A stretch of DNA of 64,000 bases from Dyella choica (GTDB lineage Bacteria > Pseudomonadota > Gammaproteobacteria > Xanthomonadales > Rhodanobacteraceae), in assembly GCF_003977665.1 (NCBI RefSeq), contig NZ_RYYV01000009.1, forward strand, positions 1-64,000, read 5' to 3'. Below the pieces are notes generated by a model. The model worked only from the letters and a program-made list of their open reading frames with translations, was not told the DNA's origin and ran no database searches. The position numbers and the translations under genes are program-made. This document shows positions 51,700 to 60,836 of the stretch, in pieces. The stretch's first letter is position 1. Each line of letters begins with the position of its first letter.

Positions 51700-52569
51700 T
51701 CAGTGCTTGCCGGCGGGCTGATTGGATGAACCGTTGCCACCGGCGTTGTTGCCGCTGGACGAACCATTGACCAGAAACTTGCCGATCAGATCCTCCAGCT
51801 GCATGGCCGACTGGGTCAGCACGAGCTGGTCGCCATCCTTGAGCGAATTCGGCGAGCCGCCGGGCTGGATCGCAACATACTGGCTGCCGATCAAACCACT
51901 GGTGAATATGGCGGCGGCCGAATCGTCCGGTATCTGGTTGTATTTGCCGTTGATGAGCATCGTGACGGTGGCGTCCAGCTTGACCGGATCGGCTTTCACG
52001 TCGGACACGCTGCCGATGGCCACGCCCGCCATCCTGACCGGCGCACCTACCGATAGCGTGCCTACGTTGGTGAAGTGCGCGTTCACCTTATAGCTGCCGC
52101 CGAAGGCATCGGCCGTACCGCCCGCGCCGAAGAACTTGCCGAGCATTTCTTCCAGCGGCTGCGTCGATTTGGTCAGCACCAGATGCCCGCCGTCGGCCAG
52201 ATAGCTCTTGGCGTTACCGAATTGCAGGCCCACGTATTGATCGCCCAGCAGACCGCTGGTGTAGATCACCGCGGTCGAATCGGCCGGAACCTGGTCGAAC
52301 TTCCGGTCGATCGAGAGCCTGACCTGAGCCACGTCCTTGCCCGGCAGCAGCGTGATCGACTGTACCTGCCCGACGCGCACACCCGCCACCTTCACCGGCG
52401 CACGCTCCTTCAGCTGGCCGACGTTGGCGAATTGCGCCTCGACGGTGTAGCTCGCACCCTGGTGGCTGTTGACGACCGAGGTCGTCTGCGTAGCGAGGTA
52501 AACCAGTGCAGCGAAACCGAGCACGATGAACAGGCCGGTGCCGGCGGCATAGGATTTTCTCTGGCTCAC
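51700..52569 (-). CDS. mlaD: MlaD-like MCE protein with two tandem MCE domains
   Basis: 289-residue MCE protein anchored by one helix (about 9-27, AGTGLFIVLGFAALVYLAT). Two similar MCE units follow. Unit 1 (about 42-145) reads VEAQFANVGQLKERAPVKVAGVRVGQVQSI...SGLLGDQYVGLQFG...TKSTQPLEEMLGKFF; unit 2 (about 153-262) reads VNAHFTNVGTLSVGAPVRMAGVAIGSVSDV...SGLIGSQYVAIQPG...TQSAMQLEDLIGKFL. E. coli MlaD (183 residues) has only one. GTG at 52569 with GAGGA 7 nt upstream. It receives phospholipid from MlaC and feeds MlaE. Confidence 0.92.
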   Translation of the reverse strand: MSQRKSYAAGTGLFIVLGFAALVYLATQTTSVVNSHQGASYTVEAQFANVGQLKERAPVKVAGVRVGQVQSITLLPGKDVAQVRLSIDRKFDQVPADSTAVIYTSGLLGDQYVGLQFGNAKSYLADGGHLVLTKSTQPLEEMLGKFFGAGGTADAFGGSYKVNAHFTNVGTLSVGAPVRMAGVAIGSVSDVKADPVKLDATVTMLINGKYNQIPDDSAAAIFTSGLIGSQYVAIQPGGSPNSLKDGDQLVLTQSAMQLEDLIGKFLVNGSSSGNNAGGNGSSNQPAGKH

Positions 52570-52606
52570 GGCAAAGTCCTCAACAAGAAGCAATGGGTCA
52601 TAAAAG

Positions 52607-53380
52607 TCACATCAGGAAAGCAGTGAGCACGAAATCCAGCGCAAGGATGGCGATCGACGAAGCCACCACGGTACGGGTGGTGGCATAGGCCACGCCTTCG
52701 CTGGTTGGCGGCGTGGTGTAGCCCTGGAATACGGCGATCAGCGAGATCACCGCGCCGAACACCAGGCTCTTCCAGATCAGGCCGTTGATCACGTCGTCCC
52801 AGACGTTCACGTTGGCCGTCATGTTCGACCAGAACGTTCCGTTGTCCACGCCCAGCCAATCCACCGCAACCAGGTGGCCGCCGAAAATACTCAGGCCGCA
52901 GAACACGCAGCACAGCAGCGGCATCGCGATCAAGCCGGCCAGGAAGCGCGGCGCCACGACATAGGCGATCGGATCCACCGCCATCATTTCCATCGCCGCG
53001 ATCTGGTCGGTCGCGCGCATCAAGCCGATTTCGGCGGTGACCGAAGTACCCGCACGCCCTGCAAACAGCAGTGCGGTCACCACCGGCCCCAGCTCGCGAT
53101 ACACCGCCAGCGCCACGACCGAACCGGTGGCCGAGGTACCGCCGAAAATGGACAGTACGTGGTACAGCTGCAGCCCCAGCACCATGCCGATGAACAGTCC
53201 GCAGGTCATGATGATGGTGAGGCTCATGGCGCCGACGAACCAAAGCTGGCGCACCGTCTCACGCACATGCTGGAAGCTGCGTGGGACGGCGGAAAGAATG
53301 CGCAGCAGAAACAGGCCGCAGCGGCCGATCTGGGCCAGCGAGCCGATCACGACGTTTTCGTGCCCTAGTCGCGCACTCAT
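52607..53380 (-). CDS. mlaE: MlaE, permease of the Mla phospholipid ABC transporter
   Basis: 257-residue polytopic permease: VGAMSLTIIMTCGLFIGMVLGLQLYHVLSIFG, ELGPVVTALLFAGRAGTSVTAEIGLMRATDQIAAMEMMAVDPIAYVVAPRFLAGLIAMPLLC (the MlaE coupling signature EIGxMxxTEQIDA/ATDQIAA), and C-terminal helices. It works as a dimer with MlaF and a MlaD ring on the periplasmic side. Start overlaps mlaF by 4 nt (ATGA). Confidence 0.95.
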   Translation of the reverse strand: MSARLGHENVVIGSLAQIGRCGLFLLRILSAVPRSFQHVRETVRQLWFVGAMSLTIIMTCGLFIGMVLGLQLYHVLSIFGGTSATGSVVALAVYRELGPVVTALLFAGRAGTSVTAEIGLMRATDQIAAMEMMAVDPIAYVVAPRFLAGLIAMPLLCCVFCGLSIFGGHLVAVDWLGVDNGTFWSNMTANVNVWDDVINGLIWKSLVFGAVISLIAVFQGYTTPPTSEGVAYATTRTVVASSIAILALDFVLTAFLM

Positions 53381-54213
53381 ACAGCACCTTGCTTGAAACC
53401 GAGGGCCTCGGCGTAATCGTCGGCCGGATATTGGAACGGCACCGGGCCGTCCGCCTCGCCGCCGAAGAACTGGCGGGTCCAGGGCGAACCGTTGCCGGCA
53501 ATGGTCTTGGGGTCGCCCTGAGCCACCACTTTGCCGTTGGCGATCAGGTAGATCACGTCAGCCACCTGCTTGATCGCCTCCAGCTCGTGCGCCACCAGCA
53601 CACTGGTCAACCCCAGCGTTTCGTTCAGCGTGCGAATCAGCTTCAGCACCTGGTTGAGCGCGATCGGGTCCAGGCCCACGAACGGTTCGTCGTAGAGGAT
53701 CAGCATAGGATCGAACACGATCGCACGCGCCAGCGCCACGCGCCTGGCCATGCCGCCGGACAGCTCGCTGGGCATCAGCGAAGCCGCACCCCGCAGGCCC
53801 ACAGCCTGCAGCTTGGTCAGCACGATGTTGCGGATCAGCACCTCCGGCAGCCGGGTGTGCTGGCGCAGCGGAAATGCCACATTTTCGAACACGTCAAAAT
53901 CGGTCAGCAGCGCGGAGTTCTGGAACAGGTAGCCGATCCGCTCCCGCAGCCCGAACAGCGCGTCCCGCGACAGCTCCGCCACGTTCTGTCCATCCACCCA
54001 TACTTCGCCTGCATTGCCGAACATCTGCCCGGTGATGTGCTTGAGCAGGGTGGTCTTGCCGGTGCCGCTGGGACCCATGATGGCGGTGACCTTGCCACGC
54101 GGGATATCCAGGTCCAGTTGGTCGAACACGGTCTTGCCGTTGAGCCTGGTGGTCAGGCCACGGACACGCACCAGTGCACGATCCTCAGTTTGGGCTTGGA
54201 CGGTATCGATCAT
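53377..54213 (-). CDS. mlaF: MlaF, ATPase of the Mla phospholipid ABC transporter
   Basis: 278-residue ATPase with IMGPSGTGKTTLLKHITG (Walker A), LSGGMARRVALARAI (signature, the MARR variant typical of MlaF), LILYDEPFVGLDPIAL (Walker B) and SVLVAHELEAIKQVAD (switch His). The C-terminal extension (ADGPVPFQYPADDYAEALGF) is the MlaF-specific handshake segment. First gene of mlaFEDCB. Direction of lipid flow (retrograde) is from established work on E. coli. Confidence 0.95.
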   Translation of the reverse strand: MIDTVQAQTEDRALVRVRGLTTRLNGKTVFDQLDLDIPRGKVTAIMGPSGTGKTTLLKHITGQMFGNAGEVWVDGQNVAELSRDALFGLRERIGYLFQNSALLTDFDVFENVAFPLRQHTRLPEVLIRNIVLTKLQAVGLRGAASLMPSELSGGMARRVALARAIVFDPMLILYDEPFVGLDPIALNQVLKLIRTLNETLGLTSVLVAHELEAIKQVADVIYLIANGKVVAQGDPKTIAGNGSPWTRQFFGGEADGPVPFQYPADDYAEALGFKQGAV

Positions 54214-54301
54214 GGCCTGGGCGACGGCGTGAAAAGGGAGAAGTTAACTGAACTGACGTTCCAATGCTATCCTACCCGGTACAGTAATCCCGGGTTGGCG
54301 T

Positions 54302-54916
54302 TCAGCTTTCGATCAAGAGTTCCCGGAGCAGGCCCTCGTGGCGCTGGCACTGCAAAGTGCTGCGCTGGCGTACCGCCCGCACGATGGCCTGCAAGCCGTC
54401 CAGGGCGTCCTCGAACCGGTCGTTGACGATGATGTAGTCAAATTCGTGGGCATGCGCAATCTCCCCGCGGGAATTGCGCAGCCGCCGCTCGATCACTTCT
54501 TCGCTGTCCGAGCCGCGTCCGCGCAGGCGGCGCTCCAGTTCTGCCCGAGACGGCGGCAGGATGAACACGCTCACCACGTCCGGCTTGGCCTTGCGCACCT
54601 GAGCGGCGCCCTGCCAGTCGATCTCCAACAAGACATCGCGCCCCTGCCCAAGCAGGTCCTGCACGGTCTCGCGCGAGGTGCCATAGAAATTGCCATGCAC
54701 CTCGGCGTGCTCGAGAAAGATGCCCTCGGCCACTTCGCGCTGGAAGTCGGTGCGCTCGACGAAATAGTAGTGGCGCCCGTATTGCTCGCCAGGACGAGGC
54801 GGGCGGGTGGTATGGGAGATCGACAGCGAGATGCCCGGCTCGCGCCCGAGCAGCGCGTTCACCAGGGTTGATTTGCCCGCGCCGGAGGGGGCCGCCACGA
54901 TAAATAGCGTGCCCAT
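54302..54916 (-). CDS. gmk: Guanylate kinase
   Basis: 204-residue enzyme phosphorylating GMP to GDP. P-loop APSGAGKSTLVNALL; GMP-binding SISHTTRPPRPGEQYGRHYYFVERTDFQREVAEGIFLEHAEVHGNFYGTSRETV; VLLEIDWQGAAQVRKAKPDVVSVFILPPSRAELERRLRGRG. The ATG at 54916 gives MGTLFIVAAPS, the family N-terminus; another ATG at 54949 overlaps the yicC stop (ATGA) and would add 11 residues, so the true start may be that coupled one. It follows yicC and is followed by the mla operon instead of rpoZ. Confidence 0.93.
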   Translation of the reverse strand: MGTLFIVAAPSGAGKSTLVNALLGREPGISLSISHTTRPPRPGEQYGRHYYFVERTDFQREVAEGIFLEHAEVHGNFYGTSRETVQDLLGQGRDVLLEIDWQGAAQVRKAKPDVVSVFILPPSRAELERRLRGRGSDSEEVIERRLRNSRGEIAHAHEFDYIIVNDRFEDALDGLQAIVRAVRQRSTLQCQRHEGLLRELLIES

Positions 54917-54945
54917 GGCGCTTTCCGTACCGAAGGTATGCGCGC

Positions 54946-55803
54946 TCATTCGATGTTCTGCACCTGTTCGCGCATCTGTTCGATCAGCACTTTCAATTCC
55001 ACCGCGGCATTGGTGGTGCGTGCATCCACGGACTTGGAGCCCAGGGTATTCGCCTCGCGGTTGAATTCCTGCATCAGGAAATCCAGACGCCGGCCGACCG
55101 GCTCCTTCAAGCCCAGCACACGGCGCGTTTCGGCGATATGCGTGCTCAAGCGGTCCAGTTCCTCGTCCACATCCGAGCGCGTCACCTGCAGTACCAGCTC
55201 CTGCTCCAGCCGTCCCGGATCGGCGGGCTGCTTCAGATCGGCCAGGCGCGCATCCAACCGCGCGCGCAAGGCGGTACGGATCTCCGGCATCCAGCTGCGC
55301 ACGTCGGCCACGATCCGCTCGATCGCGTCCAGCCGTTCGCGCAGGATGTCGGCGAGCTTGGCGCCTTCACGCTCGCGCGTGGCGGTCAGCACCTGCAAGG
55401 CGCGGTCAAGCACTCCCAGCAAGGCGACCTGCTGTGCCTCCTGATCCACTTCGGCGTGCTGGAGCACACCCGGAAAACGCAACAGCTCGGTGAATTCGAT
55501 GCTCATGCGCGGGAACCGGGCTTCCAGGTCCAGCGCCAGCTCGGACAGGCGGCTCACCAGCGCGCCGTCGACCTGCAGTGATTCACCACGCGACTCCCCT
55601 CTGCGCACGATCACATCCACCTTGCCGCGCGACAATCGCCCCGCAATGGATTCGCGCAGCGCGGATTCGAAGGCGCGCATGTCTTCCGGCAAACGCGGGC
55701 TCAGCTCCAGATAGCGATGATTGACCGCGCGCAGTTCGCACGTCAGCGTCCCGGCGGTGGTGACGGCTTCGGCGGAAGCATAGGCGGTCATGCTGCGGAT
55801 CAT
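54946..55803 (-). CDS. yicC: YicC-family endoribonuclease/RNA-binding protein
   Basis: 285-residue protein of the YicC/YloC family, reported to act as an endoribonuclease with small RNAs. N-terminal [13 protein letters not shown] and [46 protein letters not shown]-terminal [75 protein letters not shown], the most conserved part of the family. It is coupled to gmk and divergent from rph. Confidence 0.94.
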   Translation of the reverse strand: MIRSMTAYASAEAVTTAGTLTCELRAVNHRYLELSPRLPEDMRAFESALRESIAGRLSRGKVDVIVRRGESRGESLQVDGALVSRLSELALDLEARFPRMSIEFTELLRFPGVLQHAEVDQEAQQVALLGVLDRALQVLTATREREGAKLADILRERLDAIERIVADVRSWMPEIRTALRARLDARLADLKQPADPGRLEQELVLQVTRSDVDEELDRLSTHIAETRRVLGLKEPVGRRLDFLMQEFNREANTLGSKSVDARTTNAAVELKVLIEQMREQVQNIE

Positions 55804-55874
55804 GGAGAACCTTGGGGGAGGAGATGAAAGGGGCCAATGGTAAACTGTCCTGCCTCCCGTTGCCCAAAGAACCT

Positions 55875-56603
55875 ATGCCAGTGTCCCGTCCAAGCGGCCG
55901 CGCCAGTGACCAGTTGCGCAAGGTCACCATCGAGCGCCACTACACCCGCCATGCCGAAGGTTCCGTGCTGATCGCCTTTGGCGATACGCGCGTGCTGTGT
56001 ACCGCCAGCATCGAAGACCGGGTGCCGCCCTGGCTGCGCGGCAAAGGTGAGGGCTGGGTCACCGCCGAATACGGCATGCTGCCGCGTGCCACCTCCACCC
56101 GCACCCAGCGCGAAGCCACGCGTGGCAGCCAGGGCGGGCGCACCATGGAGATCCAGCGCCTGATCGGCCGCAGCTTGCGTGCCTGCGTGGATCGCCAGGC
56201 GCTGGGCGAGCGCGTGATCACGCTGGATTGCGACGTGATCCAGGCCGATGGCGGCACGCGCACTGCCGCCATCACCGGTGCCTACGTGGCGCTGGTCGAT
56301 GCGGTGAACGTGCTGATGAAGCGTGAAAACCTGCGGCGCAACCCCATCATCGGCGCGGTCGCCGCGGTCTCGGTCGGCGTTTACCAGGGCATGCCGGTGC
56401 TCGACCTCGACTACGATGAAGACTCCCACTGCGATACCGACATGAACGTAGTGATGAACGACGGCGGCGGCATAATCGAAGTGCAAGGCACGGCCGAAGG
56501 CCACGCGTTCCGCCGCAGCGAGATGGACGCGATGCTGGACCTTGCCGAAAAAGGCATCGCCGAACTCGTCGGCCTGCAGCGTGCCGCGCTGGAACTGTCC
56601 TAA
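55875..56603 (+). CDS. rph: Ribonuclease PH
   Basis: 242-residue phosphorolytic exoribonuclease trimming tRNA 3' ends. Starts [73 protein letters not shown]; then [42 protein letters not shown] (metal Asp) and [33 protein letters not shown]. The ATG at 55875 gives the family length; 21 upstream residues are rejected. Its last base is shared with rdgB (TAATG). Confidence 0.96.
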   Translation: MPVSRPSGRASDQLRKVTIERHYTRHAEGSVLIAFGDTRVLCTASIEDRVPPWLRGKGEGWVTAEYGMLPRATSTRTQREATRGSQGGRTMEIQRLIGRSLRACVDRQALGERVITLDCDVIQADGGTRTAAITGAYVALVDAVNVLMKRENLRRNPIIGAVAAVSVGVYQGMPVLDLDYDEDSHCDTDMNVVMNDGGGIIEVQGTAEGHAFRRSEMDAMLDLAEKGIAELVGLQRAALELS

Positions 56604-57202
56604 TGCAGCGCATCGTTCTCGCCAGCAGCAACCGCGGCAAGCTTGCCGAATTCAACACCTTGCTCGCCGACAGCCACTTCGAGGTCGTCCCCCAGGCCGA
56701 ACTGGGGGTGGAGGATGTCGAGGAAACCGGCCTCAGCTTCGTCGAAAACGCGCTGCTCAAGGCACGCCACGCTTCACGCGCCGCCGGCTTGCCGGCGCTG
56801 GCGGATGACTCCGGACTATGCGTGGCGCATTTGCGCGGCGCGCCGGGCCTGTATTCCGCACGCTACAGCGGCGGGCACGGCGATGCGGAGGCGAACAATG
56901 CACGCCTGCTGCGCGAACTGGAAGGCGTAGCGGAGGGACAACGCAGCGCTTTCTTCATCTGCGTACTCGCCCTGCTATGGCATGCGGAAGATCCCGCCCC
57001 GCTGATTGCGGAAGGTCGCTGGCAGGGGCGCGTGCTTGAGGGACCACGGGGAGAGCGCGGTTTCGGCTACGACCCGCTGTTCCTGCCACATGACCAGGCC
57101 TTGAGTGCCGCCGAACTGGCGCCCGAGGTGAAAAATCGCTTGAGCCACCGTGGACAGGCCATGGTGAAGCTGCACGCACGCATCGCCGAACGGCATTCTT
57201 GA
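56603..57202 (+). CDS. rdgB: XTP/dITP diphosphatase (RdgB/HAM1)
   Basis: 199-residue house-cleaning enzyme that hydrolyses inosine and xanthosine triphosphates. Motifs: IVLASSNRGKLAEF, LSFVENALLKARHASRAAGLPALADDSGLCVAHLRGAPGLYSARYSG, EGPRGERGFGYDPLFLP and LSHRGQAM. It starts one base within the rph stop and lies 2 nt before hemW, giving a three-gene unit. Confidence 0.96.
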   Translation: MQRIVLASSNRGKLAEFNTLLADSHFEVVPQAELGVEDVEETGLSFVENALLKARHASRAAGLPALADDSGLCVAHLRGAPGLYSARYSGGHGDAEANNARLLRELEGVAEGQRSAFFICVLALLWHAEDPAPLIAEGRWQGRVLEGPRGERGFGYDPLFLPHDQALSAAELAPEVKNRLSHRGQAMVKLHARIAERHS

Positions 57203-57203
57203 T

Positions 57204-58367
57204 ATGCCTCTGATCGCACCACCTTTGGCGCTGTACGTCCACATGCCGTGGTGTGTGAAGAAATGCCCCTATTGCGACTTCAATTCGCACGGTTTGCGCG
57301 GCGAACCACCCTACGCAAGGTACGTTGACGCGCTATTGGCGGATCTGGACGCCGACCTGCACGACTTCGGTGGTGCGCTGCAGCACCGGTCGATCATCAG
57401 CGTATTCTTCGGCGGCGGCACCCCCAGCCTGTTTGCACCGGAACTGATCGGTCGCTTCCTCGAAGGCGCACGTGCTCGCCTGCCTTTCGGCGATGCCTGC
57501 GAGGTCACGCTGGAAACCAATCCGGGCACGGTCGAGCATGGGCGTTTCGATGGCTATCTCGCCGCGGGCGTGAACCGGATTTCCTTCGGTATCCAGAGCT
57601 TCGATGACGGCAAGCTCAAGCGCCTGGGGCGCATCCATGCCGCGGCCGAAGCGGAGGCCGCGGTGAAATCGGCGCAGGATGCCGGCATCAGCAACATCAA
57701 TCTGGATCTGATGTACGCACTGCCCGAGCAGACCCTGGCCGGTGCGCTGGATGACGTGGACCGCGCAATGGCCCTGCAGCCGGCGCACATCTCGCATTAC
57801 CAGCTCACGCTGGAGCCCAATACCGTGTTCGCTGCGCACCCGCCGCCGTTGCCTGACGACGACGCCGCCTGGGCCATGCAGGAAGCCTGCGAAACGCGGC
57901 TGGCGGAAGCAGGTTACGCCCAATATGAAATTTCCGCCTACGCCAGGCCGGATCGGCGCTGCGAGCACAACCTCAATTACTGGCGCTTCGGCGACTATTT
58001 AGGCATAGGCGCCGGTGCCCACGGCAAGCTGACCGATGCCGCGTCCAGCACGGTATGGCGCCGCTGGAAGGTCCGCCATCCGAAGGCCTACCTGGAAGCC
58101 GTCGGCCAGTCGACCCGCATTGGCGGACACGCGACGGTGCCGGTCGATGAGTTGCCGTTCGAATACATGCTCAATGCCCTGCGCCTGATCCACGGCGTGC
58201 CTCTGGACGAATTTGCCGCCCGCACTGGGGTGCCGGCGGAGCGAATTGCCGAGCGTCTCGCCGCTGGCTGCCGCAAAGGCTGGTTGGAGAATGACGCTCA
58301 TTGCTTGCGCACCACTGCGCTGGGGCAACGTTTTCTCAATGATGTCATCGGCAGCTTCCTGCCCTAG
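57204..58367 (+). CDS. hemW: HemW-like radical SAM heme chaperone
   Basis: 387-residue radical SAM protein. It starts ALYVHMPWCVKKCPYCDFNSH with the CxxxCxxC cluster motif (C-VKK-C-PY-C) and the HPWC-like HMPWC typical of HemW, followed by SVFFGGGTPSLF, LETNPGTVEHGRFDGYLAAGVNRISFGIQSFDDGKLKRLGRIH and GIGAGAHGKL. HemW transfers heme to proteins and is not a coproporphyrinogen oxidase. The stop codon TAG lies in the CTAGGGATGC motif of a palindromic repeat. Confidence 0.93.
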   Translation: MPLIAPPLALYVHMPWCVKKCPYCDFNSHGLRGEPPYARYVDALLADLDADLHDFGGALQHRSIISVFFGGGTPSLFAPELIGRFLEGARARLPFGDACEVTLETNPGTVEHGRFDGYLAAGVNRISFGIQSFDDGKLKRLGRIHAAAEAEAAVKSAQDAGISNINLDLMYALPEQTLAGALDDVDRAMALQPAHISHYQLTLEPNTVFAAHPPPLPDDDAAWAMQEACETRLAEAGYAQYEISAYARPDRRCEHNLNYWRFGDYLGIGAGAHGKLTDAASSTVWRRWKVRHPKAYLEAVGQSTRIGGHATVPVDELPFEYMLNALRLIHGVPLDEFAARTGVPAERIAERLAAGCRKGWLENDAHCLRTTALGQRFLNDVIGSFLP

Positions 58368-58386
58368 GGATGCTCTGATCTATTCC
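58365..58386. repeat. Single end of a family-A element at the hemW stop
   Basis: TAGGGATGCTCTGATC and the following bases match the outer end of the 303-bp element at 6523 exactly for 21 bases. Only one end is present; the next 60 nt contain GGCATG / CATGCC pairing but no inverted end. The TAG is the hemW stop codon. Confidence 0.75.
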
Positions 58387-58478
58387 ACGTGCCCGGCATG
58401 ACACCCAGCATGCCCCATGACGGCGCCAGGAAACAGGCATAGACTTGCTCCATGGGGAACGGATGGGGAGATCAGCGC

Positions 58479-60836
58479 ATGGATCTCGAGCCGAGGGGTG
58501 GTCCATCACCTGCCGCCGGAGGTCACTCCACGGACATCGGCAGGTTGCCGCTGCGCAGCCGCAAGTTGATCCAGGCCGCCTGCGAGCTGTGCGATCAGTG
58601 GGCAGAACGTACCCTGGGGGCCTGTCTGGAGCATCTGGACAAACGGCTCTACGAGCAGGCCGAGCAATCCCGCAGCCATCTTGAACAACAGCATTACTTC
58701 GAGAGTCGCAAGCAACTGGAACTGGGACGCACGGCGTTCGTTCGGTTGTTTAAGGCCGGATTGCGTGAGCGCTTCGAACATCTGGGAGAGGCGACGAACG
58801 AAGCCTCAAAAAAACCCGGCCAGCCCTCGCTGACGCTGCTCGATTGGAACGAGCATGAGTTGACCGCCGCATTCGACGCGCTCATAGCGCGTGGCGAGGG
58901 GCAAAACCTGCCGATTCTGTCCGAACTTTCCTATCGTCTGGCCGTGCTGATAGGCGCAGCGCCGCTGGAAGGCGGGCATTCGCCGCTCGGGCCACAGAAC
59001 TTGGCGCGAATCCTGCGTGCCGCCAGCGAGCCGCTGAATCTGCCGCTCGAGCATCGCGTGCTGTTGTTGAAAGTATTCGAGAGCAGTATCAGCGGCAGCC
59101 TGATGTCGCTGTATGAAAGCGTTAACGCCATGTTACAGGCCAACGGTATCCTGCCGAACCTGCGCGCGTTCACGGCCACTCGCGTCGCTCACGGCGCCGT
59201 GTATGCCAGTGAGCGAGCGCGTACTGCCGCGCCGGCTACAGGCGCTGCCTCCACCGCCGCGCGCGGCGACGGTGAAGCGATCGCGGTGCTGGAAACCTTG
59301 CGCGATCTGCTTGCACGGCAACGCCTGGCGGCATCCGGCCAGATGCCTGCCGCGGCTGGTCGCCACGCTACGCCGGATGAACTGCAAATCGCGCTAGGTG
59401 CCCTTCAGCAGCACACGGCTGAGGTCACCGACCGCACCAGCCGTGAACTGCACAGTATGCAGCTGTTGCAGGATGAGCTGCTGCACCAACTCAATCTGGG
59501 TCTACCGTCGAACGCCACGCGAATGCAGCTCACGCCCGAACAAGGCGACACGGTCGAGCTGGTGTCGCAGCTGTTCGAACAGCTCGTGCAACAGCTGCAC
59601 CAGGGTCCGGATGCACACGCTTTGCTCAGCAACCTGCAACTGCCCTTGCTGCGGCTGGCATTCGCGGATCGCGACTTTTTCAATCAACGCGAACACCCGG
59701 CACGCAAGCTGCTGGGCAAGCTTGCCGACACCATCGACAACTGGCTGGTCGGACCCAATGGCGAACTGGACCAGGCGTTGCTGGCCAGACTCCGCCAGCT
59801 CGTCGAACGCACACAGCAGGAGCCCGCTACTGCCGGGCTGTACAACAGCCTGCTGGTAGACATCGACCAACATCTCACCCAACTGCTACGCAAGGCGCAA
59901 GTCGCCGAGCGCCACCACGTGGAAGCCATGCAAGGCCGCGAGCGGATGGAGCAGGCGCGCCGGCGCGCGGACGAATTGATGGCCGAACGCTTTGCCGCCG
60001 CTCCTCCGCGCGGTCTGCTGCGCACCCTGCTTGAGCGTGCTTGGACGGATGTACTCGCGCTGACGCTGCTGCGTCACGAAGAACACAGCGAAGCGTTCCT
60101 GCACCAGTTGCGCATCACGGATCAACTGTTGGGCGAATTTCCGATCGACGATCCGCTGGAGCTGCGCAAGGAAGTAGAAACCAGCCTACAGCAGATCGGC
60201 ATGCATGAGGACGAGGCCGAGCAGGTCGCGCAGCGCCTGATCGGTACGCCGGCACGTGACGCGGTGGCGGCGTCGCCCGTCACTGAGGATCTTGCCGCAG
60301 CATCGATAAAGGAACCGGCGGTCAACGGACCGGAGCCGGCTGTTCCGCCTCCGGTCGTGCCAACCACTGCCGAGGCCACATCAGCACCGCCGCGAGGCGC
60401 CGCCGATGGCTCCAGCGCTACGGGTCTCGCCATCAAGCTCAAGCAGCATCAGCGCCTGGGTGAGCATCATGGCCCGGAAACGCCGCCCGCTGCGCAGGTC
60501 AACGCAGCGGCTCCACTGGGCTTGCGCGAAGCGCGCATCCACAACCATTTGCGCCAACTGCCATTCGGCACCTGGTTCGAATTCACCGATCCGGCCACCG
60601 GCAAAGCCAGCCAACACAAGCTGGCCTGGTTCTCACCCGTATCCGGCAACAGCCTGTTCGTGAATCGCCGCGGCCAACGCAGTGAGGTGATGAACCTGCA
60701 GGAACTGGCACGCGCGATTGCAGAAGGCCGGGTGCGCCAATTACCGCCCCAGCAGGACGATTTGCTCGATCGCGCCTGGCATGCGCTCACCAACAACCTG
60801 CTGCGGCCCGCGCCGCCGCCGGAGGCCCGCCCATGA
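58479..60836 (+). CDS. DUF1631-family protein (large, PilZ-linked)
   Basis: 785-residue cytoplasmic protein of the DUF1631 family. Residues of about 25-190 are helical (KLIQAACELCDQWAERTLGACLEHLDKRLYEQAEQSRSHLEQQHYFESRKQLELGRTAFVRLF), the middle has many Gln-rich helices (FADRDFFNQREHPARKLLGKLADTIDNWL), then a linker of about 100 residues rich in Pro/Ala/Thr (about 585-665) and a beta-rich C-terminal module (LRQLPFGTWFEFTDPATGKASQHKLAWFSPVSGNSLFVNRRG). ATG at 58479 follows GGAGA at 7 nt. The last 4 nt overlap a PilZ gene, suggesting a shared role in cyclic-di-GMP signalling; its function is not known. Confidence 0.85.
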   Translation: MDLEPRGGPSPAAGGHSTDIGRLPLRSRKLIQAACELCDQWAERTLGACLEHLDKRLYEQAEQSRSHLEQQHYFESRKQLELGRTAFVRLFKAGLRERFEHLGEATNEASKKPGQPSLTLLDWNEHELTAAFDALIARGEGQNLPILSELSYRLAVLIGAAPLEGGHSPLGPQNLARILRAASEPLNLPLEHRVLLLKVFESSISGSLMSLYESVNAMLQANGILPNLRAFTATRVAHGAVYASERARTAAPATGAASTAARGDGEAIAVLETLRDLLARQRLAASGQMPAAAGRHATPDELQIALGALQQHTAEVTDRTSRELHSMQLLQDELLHQLNLGLPSNATRMQLTPEQGDTVELVSQLFEQLVQQLHQGPDAHALLSNLQLPLLRLAFADRDFFNQREHPARKLLGKLADTIDNWLVGPNGELDQALLARLRQLVERTQQEPATAGLYNSLLVDIDQHLTQLLRKAQVAERHHVEAMQGRERMEQARRRADELMAERFAAAPPRGLLRTLLERAWTDVLALTLLRHEEHSEAFLHQLRITDQLLGEFPIDDPLELRKEVETSLQQIGMHEDEAEQVAQRLIGTPARDAVAASPVTEDLAAASIKEPAVNGPEPAVPPPVVPTTAEATSAPPRGAADGSSATGLAIKLKQHQRLGEHHGPETPPAAQVNAAAPLGLREARIHNHLRQLPFGTWFEFTDPATGKASQHKLAWFSPVSGNSLFVNRRGQRSEVMNLQELARAIAEGRVRQLPPQQDDLLDRAWHALTNNLLRPAPPPEARP

